Source: Eulemur rufifrons (lineage: Eukaryota; Chordata; Mammalia; Primates; Lemuridae). Taken from it: DNA of 64,000 bases. The stretch is from NCBI RefSeq assembly GCF_041146395.1, contig NC_091010.1, forward strand, positions 54,022,001 to 54,086,000, in the 5' to 3' direction. Made by a program: the position numbers and the translations under genes. A model generated the notes under the pieces. It saw only the letters and a program-made list of their open reading frames with translations. It was not told the origin of the DNA and did not search any database. Shown piece after piece: positions 37,295-48,444 of this stretch (positions within the stretch are counted from its first letter, which is position 1; each line of letters starts with the position of its first letter).

Positions 37295-38105
37295 TTTTGA
37301 GTTGACAGAAGCCATTTTTCAGAACTTACATGAGACACACCCCTGCAGCTGACCACAGTCTTTCTGCTCCCTCTTCAAGAAAGACTGAATCGTGCTTCAT
37401 GCTCTTACTTCTCTTCTTCCTTCCTTTTCCTCAGCCACAGTTACCACCATGATCATTTAATGCAGGATATTTTTTACTTAGTCAATGGCTTTGGTCACAG
37501 ATCGAATTTGATTGACAGGTTTTTTTTAATGTATTTTAATAGAGTTATTTTTAGTAGGATTCTGGACTACAGATGACAGTAAAAAACTCCCTATCCTGAC
37601 CAAAATTTTCAAATTCCTTTATCATATGATAAATAATTTCTGAGTTATAGCCATGAATAAAATCCTCTATCTACAAAGGTAACATTATCTAGAAGCTGTA
37701 TATTTTCCTCTGGTCATTTTTAGACATACGGTTCTACATGGTACTAGAGGCAGAGGTAAGTAATTTGGATCTCCTATTTTGCTTGCTTTCTGTGGGAAAA
37801 GAAATATGTCATTACCAAGAAGCCATTCTTTTTAGCAAGGACCCAGTTGAAAGCACTGCATCTGCAATGATCTCTAAATATGGATTAGTGTTACATTTGT
37901 TTCAAGCTGGCTTTAGGGACCTGTTTCACTCTGATTTAATTATATTATGTACTGTTAAATGTAAATGAAGGAGATTTTGCTTCTGGCCATGATAGAATAG
38001 CTATAACTTATCCTATTTATCTTATTCTATTTATAGCCAGCTTGACCTAATATATATTTCTAGACCATTCCACCAAAAACTGCAGAATGCACATTATTTT
38101 CCTTT
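37295..38105. other. Unique sequence, nothing recognised
   Basis: A 76-codon frame at 37738-37968 has no recognisable features. Confidence 0.35.
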
Positions 38106-38111
38106 CTATTT

Positions 38112-38362
38112 ATTTATTTTCTGAGACTAGGTCTCACTCTGTTGCCCACGATAGAGGGCAGTGGCTTCGTCATAGCTCATTGCAACCTCAAACTCCTGGA
38201 CTCAAGTAATTCTCCTGCCTCAGCCTCTCAAATAGCTGGGACTACAAGTAAGTGCTTCCATGCCCAGCTAAATTTTTTTTATTCTGTGTAGAGACAGGGG
38301 TCTGGCCATGTTGCTCAGGCTGGTCTCAAACTCCTAGCATCAAGTGATGCTCCCACTTTCAA
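38112..38362 (-). mobile_element. AluJ-like element, minus strand, left arm incomplete
   Basis: 'tgagactaggtctcactctg', 'tagctcattgcaacctcaaac', 'tctgtgtagagacaggggtc' and 'tgctcaggctggtctcaaac' identify an old Alu in reverse. The last 50-odd bases, including the GGCCGGGCGC start, are missing. Confidence 0.88.
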
Positions 38363-38499
38363 GCCTCAGATTCTCTTTGTCCAGTTGGGAGATTACGAAA
38401 ACATTTGTTACATGTACAGTTCATTACCAGGTACTTTATTATACTTATCATTTCACTTGATCCTTGCCACAATTGTGTGAGAAATTTTCTTCTTGTATT

Positions 38500-38990
38500 G
38501 GGGAAGAAACTTAACCAACATTTACTAAACGTCTCCCAAGTGCCATCACTGTGCTGTGGGCAGAAAGTTGAGCCAGGCAGAACTCCCGTTTTGAAGACAC
38601 TTACAATCTGAGAAGGCAGGCAGCAAGTAGACAAATGATTATAACACTGTGTGACAAATAAACCCCGTTATCACCATTCTATCTTATATGCATAGTATTA
38701 ATAAATGTTAACGGTTGTCCTTAGTCTTACTGAAGAAGTGTTAGCATCTGCTCTCCACGGAGAGGGCAGGGGAAGATCTAATGAGGTGATACTCTAGCAG
38801 AAACTGGAGGAGAGACAATTTACTACGTGGACCTTTGAGGAAAAGGGAAGGGGGCATTCTCCGTGGAAGAAAAACAACATGCAAAGGTCTGGAGCATGAG
38901 TTTGCAGTATAGTGTGTTTGCTGAACTTCATAGTCAGGGCCAGGGTCCTGCAGCTGTTTAACAGCAAGGCTTGGGTCAGGAATAGCTTCC
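38500..38990 (-). repeat. L2 fragment, minus strand
   Basis: 'ccaacatttactaaacgtctcc', 'tgaagacacttacaatctgag', 'gaggtgatactctagcagaaa', 'catgcaaaggtctggagcatg' and 'gaacttcatagtcagggcc' follow the L2 3' half in reverse, including the final part of the 3' UTR. Confidence 0.8.
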
Positions 38991-38999
38991 ACAGCATCT

Positions 39000-39930
39000 T
39001 TCCCCCCAGCCGAAGTGGCCAGGCTCTCTCAAGCCCACGGAGCTTCCTGAATGGAATGCTGCCTAACCAGCTGCCCTCCAAATGGGTGCTCACGGCCAAT
39101 CATCCCTGCTAGTCTTGATTTCAAGCTGCACCTCTTTGGACAAGCCATCTCTATATGCTGGCAAATTGCAATAGTTATGATCACAGTAATAACATCACAA
39201 GAATAATCAAATGCTATTGAAATAAAAATGCACCAATTTAGGCTGGGCTTCAGCTACTGTAATATACATTTAAGTTTGTGCACATTTGTGATTTATGATA
39301 AAGATTATGCCCTTTATGACTCCCTGGAAGCTGTGATAGACTGCCCTCTGCAATCTGGTTTTGTTTGGCAATTTATTTCCCCTTCCCCCACCCTCAATTT
39401 TGAAAGGGTGTGAAACCAACCCATTTGCTGCAATCTGAGCCTATGCAAACTAAGCCTGGGCTAAAGTCATGCTGGACTTCTAATTGGTAATTCTTTCAAC
39501 CCTCTTGTCTCTGGCAGGACCAGACTGGGCTTTTGTAAATAAGCTCCACACAACAATCAGTTCGGCAACTCAGTCCCTTTCCCACTTCCTGAGACTGGCC
39601 CCACGCTATTACCGCATTCCCTGGCCCCACGTCAAGGTCTCATTCTGGCCGGTCTGGTAACTTCCAGACTTGAAAGGACACAGCGGCTGCCACTGATTTT
39701 CTCTACAGAAAGAAGCAATCGGGTTGGAAGTGGAACCCAAAGACTTTTTTGAAGTGATCATATTTGCATGGAGAGGACATTGAGTTTATTAGATTATGTG
39801 TTTACCTGAGCTGGCATGGAGAGAGCTGATGACAAGGTGTAATTAGACCCTTCAGTACCACTAGTGGGAGACCACTCGCTGGGAGGACTGTGTTCTTCCA
39901 TATCCATTTTAAATCCCACAGTCTCGGGCA
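39000..39930. other. Unique sequence, enhancer-like in appearance
   Basis: 39190-39420 is repeat-free AT-rich sequence dense in homeodomain/POU-like words ('gaataatcaaatgctattg', 'gatttatgataaag', 'aatttatttcccc') with no open frame. 39480-39700 is a balanced-GC stretch without repeats. I see no gene. Confidence 0.3.
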
Positions 39931-39934
39931 GAAT

Positions 39935-40180
39935 TCCTCTCTCTATCTCTGTACTTACCTTGGCACTCTTCACCTATATCTGAGCCCTTTTTACAGCCTG
40001 CCAGGTACTAGGACTACTTAGATTTGTGTATCTGTTCTCCATTAGAGGGTGAGCTAGCTCTTAGAGGAGAGAGAGAGAGCGCCGAATCCTAACCACTAGA
40101 CCACCAGGGAACTCTTAGAGGAGAGAATGCCATAGTTATCTCTGACTCCCACATACATCTTAGAGGTTCAATAAAACCCG
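39935..40180 (+). repeat. L2 3' UTR, plus strand, host of the tRNA-half insertion
   Basis: 'tctctgtacttaccttggca', 'ctccattagagggtgagct', then after the insertion 'gccatagttatctctgactcc' and 'catcttagaggttcaataaa' match the L2 3' UTR (CCACTAGACTGTGAGCTC...GTTCATCTCTGTATCCC...GTGCTCAATAAA). L2 text continues on both sides of 40058-40126, so that block is a later insertion. Confidence 0.7.
40075..40110 (-). pseudogene. tRNA-Glu(CTC) 5'-half, tailless retropseudogene
   Basis: On the minus strand these 36 bases equal the first half of mammalian tRNA-Glu-CTC as I recall it, from TCCCTGGTGGTCTAGTGGTT (acceptor strand, A-box region and D arm) to GGCGCTCTC, stopping at the anticodon CTC in the anticodon loop. 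No T arm, acceptor 3' strand, CCA or poly-A is present, so it is not a tRNA gene. A 15-bp direct repeat CTCTTAGAGGAGAGA (40058-40072 and 40112-40126) flanks it, the mark of retroposition. It sits in an L2 3' UTR. The RNA copied was apparently a 5' tRNA half, the product of cleavage in the anticodon loop. Internal A box is retained, B box absent, so pol III transcription is unlikely. Confidence 0.85.
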
Positions 40181-40184
40181 GGGA

Positions 40185-40715
40185 GCTTGTCAAAGATGAA
40201 AACGAGTTGGGTAGAAAGATTGATTTTACTCAGGCAATTGCAGTAAGGAGAGCACTCCAGATCTGAAGATCAGAATGTCTCAACAGGGTGGTTTTGACTC
40301 AAACTTCTAGGGCAGGGGGTGGAGGATACAGAAGTTGCTGAGGAGGTATTTTACAGCTGGGGTTGTTTCTAAAGCAGGCAAGTCTGCATCAGTTATCAGA
40401 CCAGGAAACAGTTTTCTCTGTGGTGAGCAGGTTTCAGGGGGACAGCTAGCCAATCATGAGGAAAGAACAGGAAGTTGGAGGGGCTGTGTCCAGCCTTGTC
40501 AGCAGGTTCAGACGAAAGAGGAAAAGCCTGTGTTTGGCCTTGTCACAGGTAAGCAAGGGATCCACCCACAAGTCTGACGAGAGAAGAACGAGTGGACACG
40601 GAGTCTTACCTGAGTCACAGAAGAAAAGGTGTTGTTTGTGGTAAGCTACGTCCTGGAACACAGAAGGTCATGGAGACTTCTGGACCATTGCTGTTTTCTA
40701 CAAGCACGGGGCCTG
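40185..40715. other. Unique sequence, nothing recognised
   Basis: Frames of 62-80 codons on both strands overlap; no domain or repeat recognised. Confidence 0.35.
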
Positions 40716-40719
40716 GGTA

Positions 40720-41285
<566 letters not shown>

Positions 41286-41289
41286 GTAA

Positions 41290-42285
41290 AACTAAAATTG
41301 AAAATAATTGCAAGGGAAATAGCACGCGTCCAGCTGGACCAACTCATCAGGTTTGGAAAGTTAAGTAACGGGAAATAGACTGGAAAGTTTGACTAAAGTC
41401 AAATTATGTTGGGTCATAGATGTCAAATCCTATACTTACTACAGGCACTTGTGCCTTCTATGTGCAAATAAATAGTCCAGCCTATGAAATGGGATGACCT
41501 TCTGGAAGAACAGGTATAAAGCTGACTGACTTCCCAGAATGTTTTATTTCACAAGAAAAGCAAATCTTCTTTTCTGCTATCTCCTGATTTTTACCTTCCT
41601 CATAAGGAACAGGCCGGCCATGGCCATGCATTCCAGCTGCCCAGGCCCCAGGTGCGTAAATGAGCCAGGTGACAAACAACATGTTAACCTTTAAGCCACG
41701 ATGAATCTTTCTTTTAAAAAGTGAATATATACTTGGAAAACAGAAGAAAGTAGGATAATCTTCCCTTGTCATTAAATCAATAAAGAAATTAAAGACAACA
41801 TTACTCAAAACTGTGGTTCTTGGAAGATACCTCCTTTTTTTATTATTGTCATTGTTATTATTGTTATTTCATTTTTCAATGGCCACCGAGTATGAAGGTT
41901 CCTAGAGTTAAAGGCATAGCAAGATACAGAAAAGATATTGCTCTTGCCTGAGTTTCATGAAGCTGATATCAATCTTTTATTTCATAAACTTCAGGCTGGT
42001 TATTGCTTTAAACGCAGACTTTGGTGCATTAAATGTGGCACTGACGGGAATACAAATAAGAGAATTCCCAATGACACTAACCAGGGAGGCTGGGGAAGGA
42101 CCGACTTCCCGCCCACGCCTGGAGAGCAGAATGCAGAAAAGGTCACAGAGCAGCCAGCTTGGAGGTGAATCCGAGCTCGACTGACTCAGGGAATGACTCA
42201 GAGGAACGGTTTCTGCTGTTGTTTGTTTCCAACTAGAGGAAGAAAGGACAAAGGGTTTGATTGAGCCTCGGGACAAGGTCTGGCC
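41290..42285. other. Unique sequence, nothing recognised
   Basis: A T-rich ATT repeat-like patch lies at 41834-41875 ('ttattattgtcattgttatt'). Frames to 108 codons overlap and are unsupported. Confidence 0.35.
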
Positions 42286-42289
42286 ATGG

Positions 42290-42430
42290 TGAGGTTGAAA
42301 GAGCCCAGACCTCAGAGTCGGAAGACTTGGAGTTTAGCCCTCACTCAGCCCCTAAATAGCCAACCCCTCTGGGCCTCTGTTAGATCTGGGAGATGACAGC
42401 ATTTTGCAGCAGTTAATCTCTAAAAGACCT
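42290..42430 (+). repeat. MIR SINE, plus strand
   Basis: 'cagacctcagagtcggaaga' (tRNA-derived part), 'ggagtttagccctcactcagc' and 'ctctgggcctctgttagatctg' are forward MIR. Confidence 0.7.
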
Positions 42431-42494
42431 TTCTGGCTTGAAATTGTAAAGCCCAAATACCTACCTATATGAAGCAATCAGAAAGATTTGGAAA

Positions 42495-42690
42495 ATACTT
42501 TCCAAAACACCAATTGTCTTGATGCTAATCACGACCTTAAGAGGGACACAGGGTACGTTTGAGTGAACTGAGGTTTCACTGAGCTGAAGGGCACACAATT
42601 AGCTAACCAAATAATAGGTCTAGTCCTATGCTACAGGGCTTCTGGCTTCAAATCGTTCGTGCTTTATCCTATCCCACACTGCCTTTTCAC
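42495..42690 (-). repeat. MIR SINE, minus strand
   Basis: 'aactgaggtttcactgagctg', 'gggcacacaattagctaacc' and 'cttcaaatcgttcgtgcttta' follow reverse MIR order. With the forward MIR just upstream this gives another inverted MIR pair. Confidence 0.65.
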
Positions 42691-42969
42691 AAAGACAATA
42701 TAGGACTTATTTAAAGGAAACAGTCAAGCAAAACGGGGAAATGGTGCTTTTGAGTTCCTCGGGGAGGATTTGGATCTGGGACCAAACTGTAAAAGCAGAA
42801 TGGGCTTTTCTATAAGGTCAGGATTAAGAATGGCATTTGCCCACGCCAAGGTATATATACCCAAAAGAACTGAAAACAGGTACTCAAACAAATCATGGTA
42901 CAAGAATGTCATTAGTGTCAGGGGATAAGAACAAATCTTTATGTTGCTTGACATTTGGATCATTTCTCC

Positions 42970-43240
42970 ATGGACTACAGAATAAAGAGCAAAATCCTTA
43001 ACTTCCAAAGTCCCCAGAAATCTGGCCTTCTCTTGTCTTTCCTGTCTAATCCTCACCACTTCCCTGCAGGTACCACGCTCCAGTCAAACCAAAGGACAGC
43101 TCTTCCCTGTCCCTGGCACCACGTCCTTACTCACACTGTCTCCTCAGCCCGTAATTGTGTTCTCTTCCTCCATCTGCACACAGCGCCACAGTTCTAGGAA
43201 ACATTCTTTCACTCTTACAGCTAGCCGTGTTCCCTTCTCT
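42970..43240 (+). repeat. L2 ORF2 3' part, plus strand
   Basis: 'aaagagcaaaatccttaactt', 'tccccagaaatctggccttc' and 'ttctaggaaacattctttcac' follow L2 or an L2-like LINE coding end in sense orientation (AAAGTCCTTACCATGGCCTACAAGGCC...). Confidence 0.5.
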
Positions 43241-43244
43241 TTCT

Positions 43245-44010
43245 CCTCCAAACACCTTCCTCCTCCTCCTCTGTATACTTTACTTCTCTCCTAAATTACC
43301 ATCATTGCTGAACTAGCCTTATCTCCCCCTTTACGTGGCACATTCTTTTAAGGCCAGAGGACTATGGATTTTCACAGGATATGGATAGAGCCATTCCAGA
43401 CAATCTTATCTTGATCTCTAGGGTGCCAGGACCCCCTAGTGGGCATCTCAAATTGGATATTAAATAGCTCAATACATAGGAAGTGCACAGTGATATTTGT
43501 TGAATGTCATTTGTTTACTTGTTCATTTGATTCCAAGGCCTCGTCTACACTAAAGCTCATTCACTCTTCATTCACTTTTGCAGTAGTATTATCTAGTACC
43601 AAAACACATTTGTCAAAAAGCTGAGGACGTCTATGAGAATTTTTAGGAGATTTTCTTCTAAAAAAGGGATCACTAAAGACCAAGACTCAGGATCCCACTG
43701 CTCAATTCTGATATCACCAGAACTTTAGCCTCAGAGAGAATTTTCTCTGTGATCCATTTTTAAAGGCCCCAGATGAAAACATGCTGAATTGAAAGGATAT
43801 ATTTCCATTTCATTGTTTCAAACCCAAATTCAACAGATGACTAAAAATACATCTAATCATGGCACATATTTAAAACCATTAAATATTTACAATGCAATAC
43901 ATAAGAGAGATGTTGTATAGTATATTCATTCTACAGTTCAGTAAATCCTGGATACAAAGACTCAAATTGATGCTCTCAAGTTATCATGACAATGCAAAAA
44001 AAATTTCTTT
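43245..44010. other. Unique sequence; CTCF-like motif at 43429
   Basis: No repeat recognised apart from faint L2-like text at 43440-43510. GGACCCCCTAGTGG at 43429-43442 matches the CTCF core (minus-strand orientation) with one mismatch. No gene seen. Confidence 0.35.
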
Positions 44011-44024
44011 AAAAACCAGTTCTT

Positions 44025-44364
44025 GGCCGGGCGCGGTGGCTCACGCCTGTAATCCTAGCACTCTGGGAGGCCGAGGCGGGTGGATTGCTCAAGGTCAGGA
44101 GTTTGAGACCAGCCTGAGCGAGACCCCATCTCTACTAAAAATAGAACGACATTATATGGACAACTAAAAATCTATATAGAAAAAATTAGCCGGGCATAGT
44201 GGCGCATGCCTGTAGTCCCAGCTACTCGGGAGGCTGAGGCAGTAGGATCGCTTAAGCCGAGGAGTCTGAGGTTGCTGTGAGCTAAGCTGACGCCACGGCA
44301 CTCACTCTAGCCTGGGCAACAAAGTGAGACTCTGTCTCACCAAAAAAAAAAAAAAAAAAAAAAA
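44025..44364 (+). mobile_element. Young lemur Alu, near-twin of the one at 8793
   Basis: Full-length, starting GGCCGGGCGCGGTGGCTC, with a tail of about 29 A. Exact 14-bp target duplication AAAAACCAGTTCTT (44011-44024 and 44365-44378). It differs from the 8793 copy at about five positions over some 310 bases (roughly 98% identity), including GTTTGAGACC in place of GTTCGAGACC in the B box. The long A tail and clean duplication show a recent insertion. Confidence 0.97.
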
Positions 44365-44379
44365 AAAAACCAGTTCTTC

Positions 44380-44885
44380 ATCTCCAGAATTTCATTTCCA
44401 TGCTAAAAGACAGTGTTCTGTAGATATGTCTTAGGTGACATAAATAAATCTAGGCTGTGACTCTTTCCTACAGCCATCAAAGTACATTCTGCCTCGCCGA
44501 TGAATCATTTCTTAACAGGTGAGACCGTTCCTGCTGCTCCTAACATTTTAGAGCTACCCCATAAAAGGCTACGTCTAAGTACATATTTGCTAAATGAGAT
44601 AAAAATTCTCAGTTGAATTTCACAGAGTTCTGAACAACTCCCCACTACTGTTTTGATGTCTCCTAGGACCTGCTGGCACATCCCTGCGTTTATAAACCTG
44701 GGAAACCACAAGTACTCGTAGCAGACACGAGTTAAACTGGGACATGCCAAGAGCCTGTCTTTGTTGGAGACTGGAACTGTTTGACTCACGTCTATATTTT
44801 ATTCATTTGTCTCTTTAAATCGAGGTGCCTCTGCAACTTTCTCTTCTCCAGTGATAACCACCGTGATCTTCTGTTTTGTTTTCCT
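44380..44885. other. Unique sequence, nothing recognised
   Basis: A 94-codon minus-strand frame at 44505-44789 has no recognisable features. Confidence 0.35.
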
Positions 44886-44889
44886 TTCT

Positions 44890-44957
44890 TGCTTTGTGTA
44901 AGTGTCACTAGAGTCAGTTAGTGGGTGCTCAATGAATAGGTGTTGAATGAATAGAAA
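44890..44957 (+). repeat. L2 terminal 3' end, plus strand
   Basis: 'gtgggtgctcaatgaataggtg' and 'ttgaatgaatag' are the L2 terminus (GTAGGTGCTCAATAAATATTTGTTGAATGAATG). Confidence 0.65.
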
Positions 44958-44959
44958 AT

Positions 44960-45565
44960 TATTTATGAAACTTTGCTACCACATGCCAGGTGTTATGCTA
45001 GGTGCTGGAGAGGAAACTGCAGAAGAACAAACAGGGCCTCTTACACTGCGAAGTTACAAGAATACCATCAGCCAGATCATCACAAAATAAATACTAATAT
45101 ACAGACGTGATAAATGCCCAGAGAGAGCAGCGTGTATTGTTCCTAGAGTGTTTTGGGTCAGGGGCTCTGAGCCAGCCAGGAAGGTCAGGGGGAGAGTCCC
45201 TGAGAAAGCGAAGCTGTAGCTGAGATCTGAATTGTGAGTGGGAGGGCACAGGTGGGGACAGGTAAGCGTCCCAGGCAGAGCGAATGGCATAGGCAAAGGC
45301 CTATGGAAAGAAATCTGGAAGTTACCAGGGGCTGAAAGACGGCCAAAGGGCTGGAGTGAAGAGAGTTGGGAAGAGCGTGGTGAGAGAGAAGTCCGGAGAG
45401 CAAGGGTAACATCAGGTCATACAGGCCCCAAGTCCATGTTCCAGGGTCTTTATTCTAAGAGCCACAGAAGTGTTGGAGGATGTTAAGCAAAGGGTGGACA
45501 TAACTGGATTTGGGTTTCATAACCAGAGTGAAAATTACTCATACAGGAGGAGAAAAGCAGAAGTA
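44960..45565 (-). repeat. L2 3' part, minus strand
   Basis: 'accacatgccaggtgttatgct', 'agagtccctgagaaagcgaag', 'gtcccaggcagagcgaatgg', 'ggcataggcaaaggcctatgg', 'gggtctttattctaagagcc' and 'gatgttaagcaaagggtgg' follow L2 in reverse. Tail to tail with the forward L2 end just before it. Confidence 0.85.
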
Positions 45566-45613
45566 GAACTCCTGGTGAGAGGAAGGAAATATTAACCAGA
45601 AGGTAAATAATAA

Positions 45614-45983
<370 letters not shown>

Positions 45984-46094
45984 ATGAGCTCTTATCGTGT
46001 CCTGCTCTTATTGCTAAACTGACACATTCCCAGAGGAACAATCTGTTTGAAATCATCTCCAAATAGACCCTCCGAGCCCACCTCGTGTGGCATA

Positions 46095-46560
46095 GGAAAA
46101 ATCGGGGCAGGCTCCAAAGACAAGGTAACATTTCCTCTGGGCTTTGAAGGACGGTAGCAGTTGAGTACGTGGGAGGGAACAGGTGTTCCGTATGAACAGT
46201 GAAGACAAAAGCCCTGAGGTGGGCAATCTCAGGAAGGACACGAGGGGGGAAGAACAAGTCCATTTCTCTGTATCACTGGGCGCAGAAAGGGTGCAGCAGG
46301 GAAGTGAGCTAGGTGTGTAGGTGGGGTTCGGATGGGGAGAGCAGGAATGGCAGGACTGGGGATTTGATCTCTAGTCTGTGGACAATGGGGAGCCATAGGA
46401 GGTTTCAGAGCAAAGGAGTAGCATGATCTAAAATGTGCTTCAGAAAAATCCAGCTGTTACCAACATGGAAAATGGATTGGAAAGGGCAGAGACTTATAGC
46501 AGGGACACTAGTAGGAGATTATTTCAGTAGCTCAGAAAGGAGGAACAAAGATCAGAAACA
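46095..46560 (-). repeat. L2 fragment, minus strand
   Basis: 'ggtaacatttcctctgggct', 'gacaaaagccctgaggtggg', 'caatggggagccataggagg', 'ggagtagcatgatctaaaatg', 'atggaaaatggattggaaag' and 'tatttcagtagctcag' track L2 in reverse. Confidence 0.88.
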
Positions 46561-46669
46561 ACTAGGGCAGCAGCAGAGGCACAGTAGAAGAGAGGGTTGC
46601 GAGGACCCCGCAGAGACAGAATGGGCAACATTCCACACGGGGAGTGTGGGAAGCTGGGGCTGGGAACTA

Positions 46670-46905
46670 CATGTGTCAGGTGTCTGCTGGGTGCCAGGCA
46701 CCATGCAGTGCAGGTGATGCACATCTTAGCCCATGGATCCTCAGAAACACCCTGGGGAATAAGCATCATCATTTCACAGGTGTGCTCACCAAGGCACCGA
46801 GAGGTTCGATAACTTGCCCAGGTCCACTCAACTGGCAAGTGACAGTACCAGGATTTGAACCAGGACACTTGTCACCAGAGCTCATCCTCCTCAGCAAAGC
46901 TAGGC
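46670..46905 (-). repeat. MIR SINE, minus strand
   Basis: 'gctgggtgccaggcaccatgc', 'cttgcccaggtccactcaac', 'tggcaagtgacagtaccaggat' and 'ttgaaccaggacacttgtc' are a well-preserved reverse MIR. Confidence 0.85.
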
Positions 46906-47144
46906 TGAGTCACAGAAACCAGGGAACCAAGAATTCCAGCAAGTTAGGGTCGGCAAAGGCTGAAAAGACAGAAGGAGCCTAGAAAGCTTTGGAGGGCAAG
47001 GAGGAGACTGTGGGAAGTACAGGGTCAGGGAGAAGGGAGATTCTGGAAGGGAGCAATGGTGGGAAACAGCCCCACGGGCTAAGCACTCCCTCTGCCCGAG
47101 CAAGCACTGTGCGCGCTTCCCCTCCGGCAAGCAGCGGCCCCAGT

Positions 47145-47285
47145 GAGGCAGGAACTTTGTCCTCATTCCTCAGTTTGCGGGCAAAGAAACTGAAGCTCAG
47201 AGCTTGTGCAGTCATGAGACCCTGGGGTTTGAACTCAGGTCTCTGTCGTCAAAATCTGAGCTCCTAATCAATACTTTGCCATAAC
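47145..47285 (-). repeat. MIR SINE fragment, minus strand
   Basis: 'ggcaaagaaactgaagctcag', 'ggtttgaactcaggtctctg' and 'ctcctaatcaatactttgcc' follow reverse MIR. Confidence 0.75.
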
Positions 47286-47384
47286 TGACACAAGGATCAG
47301 CATAAATGAGGAATAAAAGCGGCCCCTTTATATGGCTACTAAGAGGGGGTTGGGCAACCACATACCTTAAAATCCAAACCAGAA

Positions 47385-47549
47385 CACTTTTTTCTTTTTT
47401 TTGAGACAGGGTTTCACTCTGTCGCCCAGGTGAGAGTGCAGTAGTGTCATCATAGCTCACGGCAACCTCAAACTACTGGCCTCAAGTGATCCTCCCACCT
47501 CGGCCTCCCAAAGTGCTAGGATCACAGGCATGAGCCACCGTGCCCGGCC
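47385..47549 (-). mobile_element. Free Alu monomer (FRAM-like), minus strand
   Basis: A single 150-bp Alu arm: T-rich start, 'gagacagggtttcactctgtc', 'gtagtgtcatcatagctcac' (the segment special to the right arm), then the GGCCTCCCAAAGTGCTAGGA end and 'gagccaccgtgcccggcc'. Flanked by CAAACCAGAA (47375-47384 and 47550-47559), so it inserted as a monomer rather than being a broken dimer. Confidence 0.88.
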
Positions 47550-47559
47550 CAAACCAGAA

Positions 47560-48310
47560 TGCTTTAGAGAGCGAAACAGGTGCTCTCAATAATTATGCTT
47601 GGAAAACTTGTATCAGATGGGACCTTCCCAGGCAACCTAGCACTAAAAGGTCACTGGCCATATAAAATAAAATAACGGAATGGCAGTGAGCATGGGAGCC
47701 AGAGAACAGCGAGTGGAAGAGAAATAAGAGGTGAGGAGCTGGAAAAAACGAAGATGGACTCAGCTTCCTCAGAAATAACTCCAGAGGGAGCAAGACCAGC
47801 CCCGCAGCGAGGAGAGCAGCACCTTGCGCAGTGCCCAACATGGATGCTTTGGAAATATCTGCTGACTCATTCATGGGGACTAGGGAACAGATTATTTTTT
47901 TAGGAGAGAAAAATGTATCTGTAGTCAAAAGGAGAGGACCCTTTGGGGGAGTGAAACGATACATGATGCAAATGCAAAAGAAATTAACATTAATAAAATA
48001 AGGAGGGCTGCAGAGCCTCAAAGGGGTAAGTGGGAGAAGAGTTTACCTTGAAAACGAGAGAGGAACTTTCTTCTCGGAAAGAAGTAATAACAGGAAGCAA
48101 TTGTGAGCGAAGGACTTGCAGGCAGGAAGCAGACGGGCTGCTCAGCAGAGGAAGCTGAGGAGCCTCAGGGTGAGGACAGGGCATCGGCAACATCCACCCA
48201 CATTTCTCCCAGCAGCGTGCACGGAGCATCTTCCTGCTGGAGCCACCTGCAGCTGCGCGCTGACCCCAGGACTGGAAGGCCGGAAGCAGAGGGGAGTCCC
48301 TGAGCTGAGC
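47560..48310. other. Unique sequence, nothing recognised
   Basis: A 142-codon minus-strand frame (47593-48021) has low-complexity Leu/Ser-rich content and no domain. No repeat recognised. Confidence 0.4.
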
Positions 48311-48314
48311 CTCG

Positions 48315-48440
48315 GAGGCCAGGGATCAATTTCCAATCTGGCCACTGACTTGCTTTGTGACCTGGAACAAAGCATTTTCCCTTTCAGGGACTCAGTTTCC
48401 TCCTCTGTCAAATGCGGAGGTTGAACTTTATCAGCAGGTC
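48315..48440 (+). repeat. MIR SINE core, plus strand
   Basis: 'ctggccactgacttgctttgtg', 'gacctggaacaaagcatttt' and 'actcagtttcctcctctgtca' are clear forward MIR core. Confidence 0.85.
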
Positions 48441-48444
48441 CCAA

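Noticed and set aside
40070..40115. A functional tRNA-Glu gene
   Set aside because: Only the 5' half is present; no T arm, B box, variable region or terminator follows.
47593..48021. 142-codon minus-strand frame
   Set aside because: No recognisable motif, low-complexity hydrophobic content and no supporting splice or start context.
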